Source: Cupriavidus necator (GTDB lineage: Bacteria > Pseudomonadota > Gammaproteobacteria > Burkholderiales > Burkholderiaceae). From it: DNA of 64,000 nt. The stretch is from positions 1 to 64,000 of the forward strand of contig CP074381.1 of assembly GCA_022041995.1 (NCBI GenBank). Reading direction: 5' to 3'. How positions within the stretch are numbered: position 1 is the first letter of the stretch; every line of letters begins with the position of its first letter. A program made the position numbers and the translations under genes. The notes beneath the pieces were generated by a model. The model ran no database searches. It was not told the origin of the DNA and saw only the letters and a program-made list of their open reading frames with translations. Positions 11,718 to 22,256 of this stretch are shown here, piece after piece.

Positions 11718-13262
11718 TTAGAACGCGGCGGACTTCTTGAAATCCTCGACGGCGGCACGCAGGACGGGTTCATCTTCCTTCGAGAGCAGCTTGGTCTCTT
11801 CGATGCGGTTGATGAGGTCGGCGTACTTGGTCTTCAGATGGTCGTGCAGGCCCTTCTCGAACGGCAGAATGTCCTTCACTTCCACGTTGTCGAGGAAGCC
11901 GTTGTTGGCGGCGAACAGCGACGCGGCCAGCTGCCACACCTGCTGCGGCTGGTATTGCGGCTGCTTGAGCAGTTCGGTCACGCGGCGGCCGCGCTCGAGC
12001 TGCTTGCGGGTGGCGTCGTCCAGGTCCGAGGCGAACTGCGCGAACGCAGCCAGTTCACGGTACTGGGCCAGGTCGGTACGGATACCGCCGGACAGGTTCT
12101 TCACCACCTTGGTCTGTGCAGCACCACCCACGCGCGACACCGAGATACCGGCGTTGATAGCGGGGCGGATACCGGCGTTGAACAGGTCGGTTTCCAGGAA
12201 GATCTGGCCGTCCGTGATCGAGATCACGTTGGTCGGCACGAACGCGGACACGTCGCCGGCCTGCGTTTCGATCACCGGCAGCGCAGTCAGCGAACCGGTC
12301 TTGCCCTTGACGGCACCGTTGGTGAACTTCTCGACGTAGTCTTCGTTCACGCGGGCAGCACGCTCCAGCAGGCGCGAGTGCAGGTAGAACACGTCGCCCG
12401 GGTAGGCTTCGCGGCCCGGCGGGCGGCGCAGCAGCAGCGACACCTGGCGGTAGGCCCAGGCTTGCTTGGTCAGGTCGTCATAGACGATCAGCGCGTCTTC
12501 GCCGCGGTCGCGGAAGTACTCGCCCATGGTGCAGCCGGCGTAGGCAGCCAGGTACTGCATGGCGGCCGAGTCCGAAGCGGCGGCGGCCACGACGACGGTG
12601 TATTCCATCGCGCCGTGCTCTTCCAGCTTGCGCACTACGTTGGCGATCGTCGAAGCCTTCTGGCCGATTGCCACGTACACGCAGAAGACGCCCTTGCCCT
12701 TCTGGTTGATGATGGCGTCGACAGCCACGGCGGTCTTGCCGGTCTGACGGTCGCCAATGATCAGCTCACGCTGGCCACGGCCGATCGGCACCATCGAGTC
12801 GATCGACTTCAGGCCGGTCTGCACCGGCTGGCTCACCGACTGACGTGCGATCACGCCCGGGGCCACCTTCTCGATCACGTCGAATTCCTTCGCGTTGATC
12901 GGGCCCTTGCCGTCGATCGGCTGGCCCAGCGTGTTGACCACGCGGCCCAGCAGTTCCTTGCCCACCGGCACCTGCAGAATGCGGCCGGTGCACTTGACCG
13001 TATCGCCTTCCGAGATGTGTTCGTACTCGCCCAGCACCACGGCGCCGACCGAGTCGCGCTCGAGGTTCAGCGCGAGGCCGAAGGTGTTGCCGGGGAATTC
13101 CAGCATCTCGCCCTGCATCACGCCGGACAGGCCATGCACGCGGCAGATGCCATCGGTCACGGAGATCACCGTGCCGGTATTGCGCACTTCAGCTTCAGCG
13201 CCAAGGCCCGAGATGCGGGTCTTGATCAGCTCGCTGATTTCTGAGGGGTTCAGTTGCATCAC
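11718..13262 (-). CDS. atpA: F1Fo ATP synthase alpha subunit
   Basis: A subunit of about 514 residues, the non-catalytic nucleotide-binding partner of beta. Walker A is [24 protein letters not shown] and the [20 protein letters not shown] region are family marks. The N-terminus [16 protein letters not shown] contacts the delta subunit. Two ATG codons stand side by side at the start (13262 and 13259); either could be used. It follows atpH with a short gap. Confidence 0.98.
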   Translation of the reverse strand: MMQLNPSEISELIKTRISGLGAEAEVRNTGTVISVTDGICRVHGLSGVMQGEMLEFPGNTFGLALNLERDSVGAVVLGEYEHISEGDTVKCTGRILQVPVGKELLGRVVNTLGQPIDGKGPINAKEFDVIEKVAPGVIARQSVSQPVQTGLKSIDSMVPIGRGQRELIIGDRQTGKTAVAVDAIINQKGKGVFCVYVAIGQKASTIANVVRKLEEHGAMEYTVVVAAAASDSAAMQYLAAYAGCTMGEYFRDRGEDALIVYDDLTKQAWAYRQVSLLLRRPPGREAYPGDVFYLHSRLLERAARVNEDYVEKFTNGAVKGKTGSLTALPVIETQAGDVSAFVPTNVISITDGQIFLETDLFNAGIRPAINAGISVSRVGGAAQTKVVKNLSGGIRTDLAQYRELAAFAQFASDLDDATRKQLERGRRVTELLKQPQYQPQQVWQLAASLFAANNGFLDNVEVKDILPFEKGLHDHLKTKYADLINRIEETKLLSKEDEPVLRAAVEDFKKSAAF

Positions 13263-13297
13263 AATGCTCCTAATTCTTCAATCCGTCGGACGGCCGC

Positions 13298-13843
13298 TCA
13301 GGCGGCGGTCAGCGCGGTTTGCATGGCTGCCAGGCGCGCACGCACGGAGGTGTCGAGCACTTCGTCGCCAACCTTGACGCTGACGCCGCCGATCAGGGAC
13401 GGGTCCACCGCCACCTGCGCGTACAGCTTGCGGCCGAACTTGCGTTCGAGTGCGGCGACGAGGTCGTTCAGCTGACCATCTTCCAGCGGGAAAGCGCTGG
13501 TGATCTCAACATCGGACGAGCCTTCGCGGGCGTTCTTGAGCGCATGGAACTGTTCGGCGATGTCGGGCATCACCGACAGGCGGCCGTTATCCACCAGCAG
13601 CTGCACGAAGCGGCGCGCTTCGTCGCTGACCGGGGACTTCAGCACCGACAGGAACAGTTCAGCCAGCTTTGCGCCGGGAACGTTCGGATCGTCGGCGACC
13701 GCCTTCATGTCGGGATTGGCAGCAACCTGCCCCATCTCCGACACCAGCTCGGACCATGCACCCAGATTGCCTGCGCTCGATTCGCTGGCGACGCGGAACA
13801 GCGCCTCAGCGTAGGGACGGGCAATGGTTGCGGTTTCAGCCAT
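13298..13843 (-). CDS. atpH: F1Fo ATP synthase delta subunit
   Basis: A 181-residue stalk subunit that ties the top of F1 to the b-subunit dimer. [16 protein letters not shown] is the family start, and the C-terminal part ([23 protein letters not shown]) carries the conserved beta segment. Only two bases separate its start from the atpF stop, so translation is probably coupled. Confidence 0.97.
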   Translation of the reverse strand: MAETATIARPYAEALFRVASESSAGNLGAWSELVSEMGQVAANPDMKAVADDPNVPGAKLAELFLSVLKSPVSDEARRFVQLLVDNGRLSVMPDIAEQFHALKNAREGSSDVEITSAFPLEDGQLNDLVAALERKFGRKLYAQVAVDPSLIGGVSVKVGDEVLDTSVRARLAAMQTALTAA

Positions 13844-13845
13844 GA

Positions 13846-14316
13846 TTAGAGCTCAGCCTTGAGTTGATTGAGCAGGTCGGCGTGGACCTGCGCGTTCACT
13901 TCACGCTTGAGGATCTGCTCGGCACCCTTGACGGCCAGCACGGCAACCTGGTCACGCAGATCTTCGCGTGCACGGGTAACCTGCTGGTCTGCTTCGGCCT
14001 TGGCCTGGGCAATGATGCGGGCGGCTTCTGCCTGGGCGTTTTGCTTGATCTCGTCCGCCGTCAGCTGGGCGCGCTTCTCGGCGTCAGCGACGCGTTGAGC
14101 ACCCTCGGTGCGGGCTTCGGCCATAGCCTGGTCCACACGCTTGTTGGCGAGTTCGAGCTCGGCCTTGCCCTTCTCGGCAGCGGCGAGGCCATCGGCGATC
14201 TTCTTTGCGCGTTCGTCGAGCGCCTTCACCAGCGGCGGCCAAATGAATTTGGCAACAACCCACCACAGGATGAAGAACACGACCATCTGCGCAAAAAACG
14301 TTGCGTTCAGATTCAT
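13846..14316 (-). CDS. atpF: F1Fo ATP synthase b subunit
   Basis: A 156-residue peripheral-stalk subunit. One membrane segment (about residues 5-25, [20 protein letters not shown]) is followed by a long charged helix (about 30-150) rich in Ala, Glu, Lys and Arg that forms a parallel dimer. Its place between atpE and atpH is standard. Confidence 0.97.
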   Translation of the reverse strand: MNLNATFFAQMVVFFILWWVVAKFIWPPLVKALDERAKKIADGLAAAEKGKAELELANKRVDQAMAEARTEGAQRVADAEKRAQLTADEIKQNAQAEAARIIAQAKAEADQQVTRAREDLRDQVAVLAVKGAEQILKREVNAQVHADLLNQLKAEL

Positions 14317-14415
14317 GGTGTGTTCCTTTCGGTAATCAAACTACAGATAAATGCGCAAGGGCGGCCAGGCTAAGTGGCCCGCGCCGCCCGTCAGCATCAT
14401 GCAGACCGAAAAGAA

Positions 14416-14697
<282 letters not shown>

Positions 14698-14742
14698 TTA
14701 GAGAGACTTAGAACCAAAAAACCAAAAACCAAAAACCGAAAA

Positions 14743-15608
14743 TCAGTGGTGATCGTGAGCCTGGCCGATGTACACCAGCGTCAGCATCATGAAAATGAAG
14801 GCCTGGAGCAGGACGATCAGGATGTGGAAGATCGCCCATACCGTGCCAGCCACCACGTGGCCGACAAAGCCCAGCGCGGACAGGTCGGCGCTGAACGTCC
14901 AGATGGAGCCCAGCAGCGCGATCAGCAGGAACACGAGTTCGCCGGCGTACATGTTGCCGAACAACCGCATGCCGAGCGAAACCGCCTTGGCCAGGAATTC
15001 GATCAGGTTCAGGACCAGGTTGAACGGGGCCAGGTACCACTTGGCGCCGAACGGGCCGAGAACAGTTCGTGCATGAAGCCGCCCGTGCCCTTGATCTTGA
15101 AGCTGTAGTAGATCATCAGCACCAGCACCGAGCACGACATGCCCAGCGTGCCGTTCAGGTCGGCCGTGGCCACTGCGCGGTGGTGGGGAAGATGAATGTG
15201 GAAGACGCCCAGCAGGCTGTTCAGGCCGGTGACCCAGTCGACCGGAATCAGGTCGATCGCGTTCATCATGGTGATCCAGCAGAACACCATCAGCGCCAGC
15301 GGCGCAATCCACGAACGGTCGCCGTGGATGATGCCCTTGGCCTGGTCGTCGACCATCTCGACGATCATCTCGACGAAGGCCTGGAAGCGGCCCGGCACGC
15401 CGGCAGTGACGCGGCGCGCGGCAACGTACAGGAACAGCACGGCGATGGCGCCGCACAGCACGGACCAGAACACCGTGTCGTAGTTGAGCACGGAGAAATC
15501 GACCACCGACGCTTGCTTGCCGCCGACCGAGTTCAAGTTCTGCAAGTGTTCGGCGATATAGCCGGAGGGTGTCAGCGCGTGTTCGGCGCCTTGGGTAGCA
15601 TCAGACAT
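14743..15608 (-). CDS. atpB: F1Fo ATP synthase a subunit (one-base deletion)
   Basis: The membrane a subunit that provides the two proton half-channels against the c-ring. The start [22 protein letters not shown] is followed by several membrane helices. The essential arginine lies in [16 protein letters not shown]. The frame breaks near 15058, where HELFSAPFGAKW is expected and one C is missing from a C run. Restoring it gives 289 codons, a normal length. As the other eight atp genes are intact, this is most likely a sequence error. Confidence 0.93.
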
Positions 15609-15852
15609 GTCGATACGAACGGTATATTGCGAAATCTTCAGGCCGCGCGTCGCCACTATCTGGCAAACGCCCGGTACGCGTCTTGCATTGCCTTCGGCGG
15701 ATTCGCCGGTCACCGCAATGCAAGCGGGGTCCAACCTTGGCCGTGTCCGGTGTCACTGCCATGAAATCCGCGGTGAAACCGTCACGAAAAACTCTTGATA
15801 TTCCGTTTCGGTGCCCCACCTCCGGATGAAGCACCGTTTTCAAGCGGCTGGC

Positions 15853-16356
15853 CTAGCGCATCGCCAGGGCCACCACCCAATATGTCTTGAGCGCCAGCAG
15901 GAACGTGACCAGCATCGGCACCCAGCGCAGATCCCGGTACAGCACCACGACCAGCACCAGCAATGCCACCGTGCCGAAGACCTTGATCGCCTCGCCCAGC
16001 ACCAGTCCGCCGACCGAAGCCCGGTCGCGCGCCAGCCACAGCCGCAAGGCGAAGAATCCGCTCGGCACGAAGCACACCATGCCGCCGAACAGCGCCGACC
16101 ACCCATACGGCCCGGCCTCTTTCGCAAACAGCGCCCAGCACAGTGCCGACAGCAGGGAAACCACCACCTGCGCCAGGACAATCTTGCCCGGGGTCATCCG
16201 CGAAGGGCGCAACGCGCGCTCGCCAAACAGCGTCACCGCCTCGGCGTGCGACAACGGATCGACAGCCTCTTCCTCACGGTCTGCGCCTTCTTTCCAGTCG
16301 TCCCAGTCATCTTCCTGACGGGACCCGGCGCCTCGCTGCTGACGGTCTTGAACCAC
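15853..16356 (-). CDS. atpI: ATP synthase assembly protein AtpI
   Basis: A 167-residue small membrane protein that heads the atp operon and is thought to help c-ring assembly. After an acidic N-terminal tail (QEDDWDDWKEGADREEE) it has four hydrophobic segments, for example SALFGGMVCFVPSGFFALRL and WVPMLVTFLLALKTYWVVAL. The start is a GTG at 16356, with weak AGG-type sequence upstream. A promoter lies about 60 bp upstream. The 244-bp gap to atpB holds no other gene. Confidence 0.88.
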   Translation of the reverse strand: MVQDRQQRGAGSRQEDDWDDWKEGADREEEAVDPLSHAEAVTLFGERALRPSRMTPGKIVLAQVVVSLLSALCWALFAKEAGPYGWSALFGGMVCFVPSGFFALRLWLARDRASVGGLVLGEAIKVFGTVALLVLVVVLYRDLRWVPMLVTFLLALKTYWVVALAMR

Positions 16357-16713
16357 TACCTGCCTGCCTCATTCCAGGCCGGAACTTTTCGGCCCGACCA
16401 GAATTCAAACCGCACGATTTTAAGGGGAACTACTGATTCGCGTCAATCTGCTTACATTTGGCTTGCAGTGCGTTGCGCACAACGGTTGCCATCACGATGC
16501 CATGATGGCTTCACGAAAATTGCGCAGCAATAATGTTTGACGTAATTGGATTGCGCAGCGAACCCTGCGCATGATGAGGGATTACCGGGCACGCCGTACG
16601 CATGCCGGCCCTTGAACCGGCCACTGCAGCGTACACGCAACAGTCATCGCGGCAATGGCCGTTAATCGCACCGAATTGCGCACGCGACGTTACGTGCGCC
16701 TTCGCATCTTGCC
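16357..16713. other. Gap between parB and atpI
   Basis: Besides the atp promoter, this 357-bp gap holds two small inverted repeats: GCCATCA-N8-TGATGGC near 16486-16508 and GCGCAG-N6-CTGCGC near 16553-16570. Neither is followed by a T run, so they are not clear terminators for parB. No gene is seen. Confidence 0.5.
16417..16446 (-). promoter_or_regulatory. Sigma-70-type promoter of the atp operon
   Basis: On the minus strand TTGACG (16441-16446) and TAAAAT (16417-16422) are separated by 18 bases, a near-consensus housekeeping promoter about 60 bp upstream of the GTG of atpI. Confidence 0.75.
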
Positions 16714-17616
16714 TCAGGCGACCTTCTGCTTTTCAGTGGATTCGCGCAGGCGCACGAGCACGCCTTCAAGCGCGTCGTTGTCGCTGAAGTGGATGGTGAG
16801 CTGGCCCTTGCCGCGCGCGCCCAGCCTGATCTGCACCGCCAGGCCCAGCGCATCTGACAATTCTTCTTCCAGCCGTGCCACGTCGCGCACGTTGTTGGCG
16901 CCCTTCTGCTTGAGCGACTTCAGGTCGAACGGCTTGAGCGTGGACGCCACCAGCTTCTCGGTCTCGCGCACCGACAGCCGCTTGTTCACGATCTGGTTGG
17001 CCAGCGTGATCTGGTTGGCGCCGTCCACCGCCAGCAGCGCGCGCGCGTGGCCCATGTCGAGGTCGCCCGCCATCAGCATGGTCTGCACCGGCGCGGCCAG
17101 GTTCAGCAGGCGCAACAGGTTCGACACCGCGCTGCGCGAACGGCCGACTGACTCGGCCGCCTGCTCATGCGTGAAACTGAACTCGCGGATCAGGCGCATG
17201 ATGCCTTGCGCTTCTTCCAGCGGGTTCAGGTCTTCGCGCTGGATGTTCTCGATCAGCGCCATCGCGGCCGCGGCTTCATCGGCCACGTCCTTGACCAGCA
17301 CCGGCACCTTGTCCAGACCAGCGAGCTTGGACGCACGGAAGCGCCGCTCGCCCGCGATGATTTCATAGCGGTCAGGCTCGGCCACGCGGCGCACCAGGAT
17401 CGGCTGCATCAGGCCCTGCGCGCGGATGCTGGCGGCGAGCTCCTGCAGCGCACCTTCATCCATGCGCGTGCGCGGCTGGTACTTGCCCGGCTGCAACTGG
17501 GTCAGGCGCAGCACGGTGGGCGCCCCCTCCTGCTTCACCGATTCAACGATTTCGGCCGGCCCGCCCAGCAGCGCCTCGAGACCGCGGCCCAGGCCTTTTT
17601 TCTTTGCAGTGCTCAT
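16714..17616 (-). CDS. parB: Chromosome partitioning protein ParB (parS-binding CTPase)
   Basis: A 300-residue ParB that binds parS, loads as a CTP-dependent clamp and spreads to build the segregation complex. After the basic N-terminus KKKGLGRGLEALLGG come the catalytic GERRFRASKLAG box, the helix-turn-helix around SFTHEQAAESVGRSRSAVSN, and a C-terminal dimer domain. It lies 15 bp downstream of parA. Four parS sites lie 2-5 kb away around mnmG. Confidence 0.96.
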   Translation of the reverse strand: MSTAKKKGLGRGLEALLGGPAEIVESVKQEGAPTVLRLTQLQPGKYQPRTRMDEGALQELAASIRAQGLMQPILVRRVAEPDRYEIIAGERRFRASKLAGLDKVPVLVKDVADEAAAAMALIENIQREDLNPLEEAQGIMRLIREFSFTHEQAAESVGRSRSAVSNLLRLLNLAAPVQTMLMAGDLDMGHARALLAVDGANQITLANQIVNKRLSVRETEKLVASTLKPFDLKSLKQKGANNVRDVARLEEELSDALGLAVQIRLGARGKGQLTIHFSDNDALEGVLVRLRESTEKQKVA

Positions 17617-17630
17617 GCTTGCCCTCTCCT

Positions 17631-18404
17631 TCAGCCCAGCTGCCTGACGCGCGCGATCATCTCTGCGCCGAAATCCAGGTACGCTTTTGCGCCCTTCGAT
17701 GACGGATCGAACGCCACGCCCGGCATGCCATAGGACGGCGCCTCTGCCAGCCGCACATTGCGCGGGATCAGGGTCTTGAAGACCTTTTCACCGAAGTGCG
17801 ATTCCAGCTGCGCCGACACCTGCTGCTGAAGCGTGACGCGCGGATCGAACATGACGCGCAGCAGGCCGATCACCTGCAGGTCGCGGTTCAGGTTGGCGTG
17901 CACCTGCTTGATGGTATTGACCAGGTCTGACAGCCCTTCCAGCGCGAAGTACTCGCACTGCATCGGCACGATCACGCCGTGCGCGGCGCACAGGCCGTTC
18001 AGCGTCAGCAGCGACAACGACGGCGGGCAGTCGATCAGCACGAAGTCATATTCGTCGTTGACCTCTTCGATGGCCTGCCTGAGGCGGCGTTCGCGCTGGT
18101 CCAGCTCGACCAGTTCCACTTCCGCGCCGGCCAGTTCGCGGTTGGCGGGCAGCACGTCGTACCTGCCGGTCTCGGAACGCTGGCGCGCCAGCTTGATGCT
18201 GGCCAGGCCGACCAGCACCTGGTACACGCTGTGCTCCAGCGCCTGCTTGTCGATGCCCGAACCCATCGAGGCATTGCCCTGCGGGTCCAGGTCGACCAGC
18301 AGCACGCGCTGGTCCTGCGCGGCCAGGCCGGCGGCGAGGTTCACCGTGGTGGTGGTCTTGCCTACCCCGCCCTTCTGGTTTGCAATCACGAATACCTTGG
18401 CCAT
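17631..18404 (-). CDS. parA: Chromosome partitioning ATPase ParA (Soj)
   Basis: A 257-residue ParA/MinD-type ATPase. The deviant Walker A KGGVGKTTTT sits at residues 11-20. The switch region is LLVDLDPQGNASMGSG, and DFVLIDCPPSLSLLTLNGL is Walker B. It lacks the extra N-terminal DNA-binding domain of plasmid type Ia ParA, so it is the chromosomal kind. It forms an operon with rsmG upstream and parB downstream and drives origin segregation together with ParB-parS. Confidence 0.96.
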   Translation of the reverse strand: MAKVFVIANQKGGVGKTTTTVNLAAGLAAQDQRVLLVDLDPQGNASMGSGIDKQALEHSVYQVLVGLASIKLARQRSETGRYDVLPANRELAGAEVELVELDQRERRLRQAIEEVNDEYDFVLIDCPPSLSLLTLNGLCAAHGVIVPMQCEYFALEGLSDLVNTIKQVHANLNRDLQVIGLLRVMFDPRVTLQQQVSAQLESHFGEKVFKTLIPRNVRLAEAPSYGMPGVAFDPSSKGAKAYLDFGAEMIARVRQLG

Positions 18405-18488
18405 AAGCTACTGAGGCTCCTGCTTCAATTCATCCGGCCAGCGCGGGGCTGGCAGTTCGCGGCGCTGCGTGCAGCGCCGCGGCGTACG

Positions 18489-19190
18489 TCATGCGTGGGC
18501 GCTTGCGCGCCGCGACAGCACCACCAGGTGGCGCTCGGCATCCAGCCCGGGCACGGTGATGCGGGGCACCGCATCGACCTGCCATTGCGCCATCAGCCCG
18601 GCAGCTTCCATGCGGTCCAACTCGGCCTGAGGATAAACACCCTTCATGGCGATCAGCTTGCCGTGCGGTGCAAGAAGCTGGCCCGACAGGTTCACGAAGT
18701 CGGTCAGCTCGGCAAACGCGCGCGAGGTGATCACGGCAAAGCCATCGTTATCGTCCAGCTTTTCCACCGGCCCCCAATGTGCCGCGGCATTGGAGAGCCC
18801 GAGTTGCGCACGGCACTGGGTCAGAAAGGCGGTCTTCTTCTGCACAATGTCCACCATCAGCACCGACACGTCGGGACAGGCGATGGCCAGCGGCAGGCCG
18901 GGCATGCCGCCGCCCGAGCCCACGTCCAGTACCCTGCCCTGCGCCGGCGTCCCTACCTCTGCGGCGCGCGCGGCTTCGGCCAGTGCCGGCACGGCGGCGA
19001 GCGAGTCCAGCATGTGATGCGTAAGCATCTCATCGGGGTGGCGGATTGCGGTCAGGTTGTAGACGCCGTTCCACTTGCGCAGCAGCGCCAGGTAGGCAAA
19101 CAAGGTGTCGATCTGGGCCGGCGCCAGCGCCAGCCCGATCTCGGCCAGACCGGCTTCAAGGCGACGGCGCTGCGTCGCGTCGTCGGTCAT
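18489..19190 (-). CDS. rsmG: 16S rRNA (guanine-527-N7)-methyltransferase RsmG
   Basis: A methyltransferase of about 233 residues that modifies G527 of 16S rRNA using SAM (formerly GidB). The SAM loop VLDVGSGGGMPGLPLAI and LRKWNGVYNLTAI are typical. I give MTDDATQRRRLEAGL at 19190 as the start. A GTG at 19211, directly after the mnmG stop, would add seven residues and allow coupling; I cannot decide, as neither has a strong ribosome binding site. Confidence 0.93.
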   Translation of the reverse strand: MTDDATQRRRLEAGLAEIGLALAPAQIDTLFAYLALLRKWNGVYNLTAIRHPDEMLTHHMLDSLAAVPALAEAARAAEVGTPAQGRVLDVGSGGGMPGLPLAIACPDVSVLMVDIVQKKTAFLTQCRAQLGLSNAAAHWGPVEKLDDNDGFAVITSRAFAELTDFVNLSGQLLAPHGKLIAMKGVYPQAELDRMEAAGLMAQWQVDAVPRITVPGLDAERHLVVLSRRASAHA

Positions 19191-19211
19191 GGTGTGTCGC
19201 GGAGCGGGCAC

Positions 19212-21170
19212 TCAGGCGGCCTCTTCGGAGTTGCCGGAAGGTGCGCCCGATTCTGCGCGCGCGCGCCCCAGCCCCTTCTTCTTCAGGTGCACCAGCAGCA
19301 GCGAGATCGCGGCCGGCGTCACGCCGGAAATGCGCGAGGCCTGGCCCAGCGTTTCCGGACGATGCTGGTTCAGCTTCTGGCTGACCTCGAAGCCCAGGCC
19401 ACGCACTTCGGTGTAGTCCAGCCCTTCCGGCAGGCGCGTCGACTCATTGGCTTCCAGCTTGTCGACCTCCGCTGCCTGGCGAGCGATATAGCCGTGGTAC
19501 TTGATGCCGATCTCGATCTGCTCGCGGATTTGCTCTGCCAGCATCGGCTCGGCGTCCAGCGGCGTTCCCGGGGCATGTCGGCCGCCCTGCAGCGCCATCA
19601 GTGCTTCATAGCGGACTTCTGGCCGGCGCAGCAGATCGGCCAGGCTGTACTCGCGCTCGATCGGCTTGCCCAGCAGCGGCACGGCATCTTCCGCTGGCAG
19701 CATGGCCGGGTTGACCCATGTGCTCTTCAGGCGCTCTGTTTCACGTGAAACAGCGTCGCGCTTGCGATTGAAGGCATCCCAGCGTGCGTCGTCGACCACG
19801 CCCAGTTCACGGCCGACCTCAGTCAGGCGCATATCGGCATTGTCTTCCCGCAGGCTCAGGCGAAATTCCGCGCGGCTGGTGAACATGCGGTACGGCTCAG
19901 TCACACCGCGGGTAATCAGGTCGTCGACCAGCACGCCCAGGTAGGCCTGGTCGCGGCGCGGCGTCCACGCATCGCGTTCGCGCACATAACAGCCAGCGTT
20001 GATGCCGGCCAGCAGGCCCTGCGCGGCGGCTTCTTCATAGCCGGTGGTGCCGTTAATCTGTCCCGCAAAGAACAGACCGCGGATGGCCTTGCTCTCCAGC
20101 GATGCCTTCAGCCCGCGTGGGTCGAAGTAGTCATACTCGATCGCATAGCCGGGGCGCAGGATATGCGCGTTCTCCATCCCGCGGATCGAGTGCACCAGTT
20201 CCAGCTGCACGTCGAACGGCAGGCTGGTCGAGATCCCGTTGGGGTAGAACTCGTTGGTGGTCAGGCCTTCGGGCTCCAGGAAGATCTGGTGACTTTCCTT
20301 GCTGGCAAAGCGATGGATCTTGTCCTCGATGCTGGGGCAGTAACGCGGCCCTACCCCTTCAATCACGCCGGTGTACATCGGCGAGCGGTCCAGCCCGCCA
20401 CGGATGATGTCGTGGGTACGGCTGTTGGTATGGGTGATCCAGCACGGCAGCTGTTGCGGGTGCTGCTCCGGACGGCCCAGGAAGGAGAACACCGGCACCG
20501 GATTCAGGTCGCCAGGCTGCTCTTCCATCACCGAGAAATCGATGGTGCGCCCGTCAATACGCGGCGGCGTTCCGGTCTTCAGGCGGCCTTGCGGCAGCTT
20601 CAGGTCCTTCAGGCGCGCCGACAGCGACACGGCTGCCGGGTCGCCGGCACGGCCGCCGGTGTAGTTATCCAGCCCGACGTGGATCTTGCCGTCCAGGAAG
20701 GTACCGGCGGTCAGCACCACTGCGCGGGCGCGGAAGGCGATGCCCACCTGCGTCATCGCGCCGACTACGCGGTCGCCCTCCACCATCAGGTCGTCCACCG
20801 CCTGCTGGAATAGCATCAGGTTCGGCTGGTTCTCCAGCCTTGTGCGGATCGCCTTGCGGTACAGCACGCGATCCGCCTGGGCGCGCGTGGCGCGTACAGC
20901 CGGGCCCTTGCTGGAGTTCAGGATGCGGAACTGGATGCCGGACTCGTCCGTCGCGGCGGCCATGGCACCGCCCATGGCGTCCACTTCCTTGACCAGGTGC
21001 CCCTTGCCGATGCCCCCGATGGACGGGTTGCAGCTCATCTGGCCCAGCGTCTCGATGTTGTGAGTCAGCAGCAGCGTCTGGCAGCCCATACGGGCCGCGG
21101 CAAGTGCAGCTTCAGTGCCGGCATGGCCACCGCCGACGACGATGACATCGAATTCTTTTGGGTAAAGCAT
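19212..21170 (-). CDS. mnmG: tRNA uridine-5-carboxymethylaminomethyl modification protein MnmG (GidA)
   Basis: A 652-residue FAD protein that works with MnmE on the wobble uridine (U34) of certain tRNAs. The FAD motif [19 protein letters not shown] opens the protein, and [18 protein letters not shown] carries a conserved Cys. The long insert and the C-terminal helical domain that binds MnmE are present. The start [14 protein letters not shown] at 21170 has GGAGGTG upstream. A perfect parS site is embedded in its coding sequence at 19737-19752. mnmE is not in this window. Confidence 0.96.
   Translation of the reverse strand: MLYPKEFDVIVVGGGHAGTEAALAAARMGCQTLLLTHNIETLGQMSCNPSIGGIGKGHLVKEVDAMGGAMAAATDESGIQFRILNSSKGPAVRATRAQADRVLYRKAIRTRLENQPNLMLFQQAVDDLMVEGDRVVGAMTQVGIAFRARAVVLTAGTFLDGKIHVGLDNYTGGRAGDPAAVSLSARLKDLKLPQGRLKTGTPPRIDGRTIDFSVMEEQPGDLNPVPVFSFLGRPEQHPQQLPCWITHTNSRTHDIIRGGLDRSPMYTGVIEGVGPRYCPSIEDKIHRFASKESHQIFLEPEGLTTNEFYPNGISTSLPFDVQLELVHSIRGMENAHILRPGYAIEYDYFDPRGLKASLESKAIRGLFFAGQINGTTGYEEAAAQGLLAGINAGCYVRERDAWTPRRDQAYLGVLVDDLITRGVTEPYRMFTSRAEFRLSLREDNADMRLTEVGRELGVVDDARWDAFNRKRDAVSRETERLKSTWVNPAMLPAEDAVPLLGKPIEREYSLADLLRRPEVRYEALMALQGGRHAPGTPLDAEPMLAEQIREQIEIGIKYHGYIARQAAEVDKLEANESTRLPEGLDYTEVRGLGFEVSQKLNQHRPETLGQASRISGVTPAAISLLLVHLKKKGLGRARAESGAPSGNSEEAA
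19737..19752. promoter_or_regulatory. parS centromere site inside mnmG
   Basis: TGTTTCACGTGAAACA is a perfect match to the 16-bp consensus palindrome for ParB. It lies within the mnmG reading frame. Confidence 0.95.
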
Positions 21171-21256
21171 GGGACACCTCCTCCGGGAGGCTGGCGGGAA
21201 ATACGGGAATGCGAAATTATAGCGGCAATCGACTAGCCGCTTTCCGACGGTAACCA

Positions 21257-21272
21257 TGTTTCACGTGAAACA
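21257..21272. promoter_or_regulatory. parS centromere site upstream of mnmG
   Basis: TGTTTCACGTGAAACA is a perfect consensus match, extended symmetrically by CCA/TGG on the two sides. It lies 87 bp upstream of the mnmG start. Confidence 0.95.
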
Positions 21273-21314
21273 TGGCGTTGACGATACCTGGCAAGTCGCT
21301 CGAAAGCGACGTTA

Positions 21315-21330
21315 TGTTCCACGTGAAACA
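21315..21330. promoter_or_regulatory. parS-like site, one mismatch
   Basis: TGTTCCACGTGAAACA differs from consensus at one base. It starts 58 bp after the start of the previous site and abuts the terminator of the amidohydrolase gene. Confidence 0.85.
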
Positions 21331-21354
21331 AAAAGGCCGGGCACATGGCCCGGC
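21330..21354 (-). terminator. Rho-independent terminator of the amidohydrolase gene
   Basis: On the minus strand the stem GCCGGGC / GCCCGGC (21336-21354) is followed closely by a T run. It sits between two parS-like sites. Confidence 0.8.
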
Positions 21355-21358
21355 TGGA

Positions 21359-21374
21359 TGTTTCACGTGGAACA
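21359..21374. promoter_or_regulatory. parS-like site, one mismatch
   Basis: TGTTTCACGTGGAACA differs from consensus at one base. It ends 6 bp from the stop codon of the amidohydrolase gene, so three sites lie within 118 bp. Confidence 0.85.
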
Positions 21375-21380
21375 AGCGCC

Positions 21381-22253
21381 TCAGAGCTGCGCGCGGATAT
21401 AGCCGGCAACCTGCTCGGTCAGCTTGCCAAGATCGCGCTGCAAGGTGGCGAACCCGGCATTGCGCTCGCGGCTCACCTCGTCCATATACAGCGGCCGCCG
21501 GATCTCGATCTGCAGGCTATTGCGCCGCTCGGCCGGCCGGCCGATCTGCGCGATCAGCTGCACGCCCTTGTACGGGTCGTTGCGCGCCACCGTGTAACCC
21601 ATGTCGCGCAGTTCCCGTTCGACCAGGTCGACCAGCCCCGGCTCGCAGGTGGTGCCATCCCGGTCGCCCAGCACAAAGTCCGCCAGCGGGTGCGGGCTGG
21701 CGATCTTGAGCCGCTCGTAGGCATTGTTGGGCATGGAGTGCAGGTTCAGGTGCCAGAGCGCGCCAAAGCGCTGGTGGGCACCCTCCACAGCCTCGGCCAG
21801 CGCCGCATGGTACGGCCGGTAGTAGCGGTCGATGCGGGCCTGCACTTCCGCCACGGACAGGCGGCGGTCATAGATCGGCGTGCTGGCGTCGACCCGGCTC
21901 CAGATCAGGCCGTAGCCCAGCTGCGTCTTCGGCCCCGGGACTAGCGCCGTCGGCCAGGTGCCGTCGAGCTGGGCCGGATCGATGTCGTCGGGCATCCGGT
22001 TCGGGTCGATATAGACCCGTGGGAAGGTGGCCGCCAGCAGCGTACCGCCTGCTGCGGGCACGGCCTCCCACAAGGCATCGACGTGGGTATCCTCGCCGCC
22101 ACGCAGGCGCGCGGCCGGGATCGCCGCACCGAAGTCAGCCGGGTACGCGGTACCGCTGTGCGGCGAGTCGCATACCAGCGGCAGCGCCTCCCCTTCCGGC
22201 AGCCGCACGATCACCGGCGGCAATGCAGCGCCTTGGTTGATTGCTTCCGCCAT
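21381..22253 (-). CDS. N-formylglutamate amidohydrolase family protein
   Basis: A 290-residue zinc-type amidohydrolase. In histidine breakdown the family frees glutamate from N-formylglutamate (HutG). SPHSGTAYPADF, GEDTHVDAL, LHSMPNNAY and the C-terminal EIRRPLYMDE are family marks. No other hut gene is visible, so a role in histidine use is not shown here; N-formylmethionine-like substrates are another option. It is separated by only 3 bp from the Bug-type binding-protein gene upstream, so the two are probably cotranscribed. Confidence 0.82.
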   Translation of the reverse strand: MAEAINQGAALPPVIVRLPEGEALPLVCDSPHSGTAYPADFGAAIPAARLRGGEDTHVDALWEAVPAAGGTLLAATFPRVYIDPNRMPDDIDPAQLDGTWPTALVPGPKTQLGYGLIWSRVDASTPIYDRRLSVAEVQARIDRYYRPYHAALAEAVEGAHQRFGALWHLNLHSMPNNAYERLKIASPHPLADFVLGDRDGTTCEPGLVDLVERELRDMGYTVARNDPYKGVQLIAQIGRPAERRNSLQIEIRRPLYMDEVSRERNAGFATLQRDLGKLTEQVAGYIRAQL

Positions 22254-22256
22254 GCC

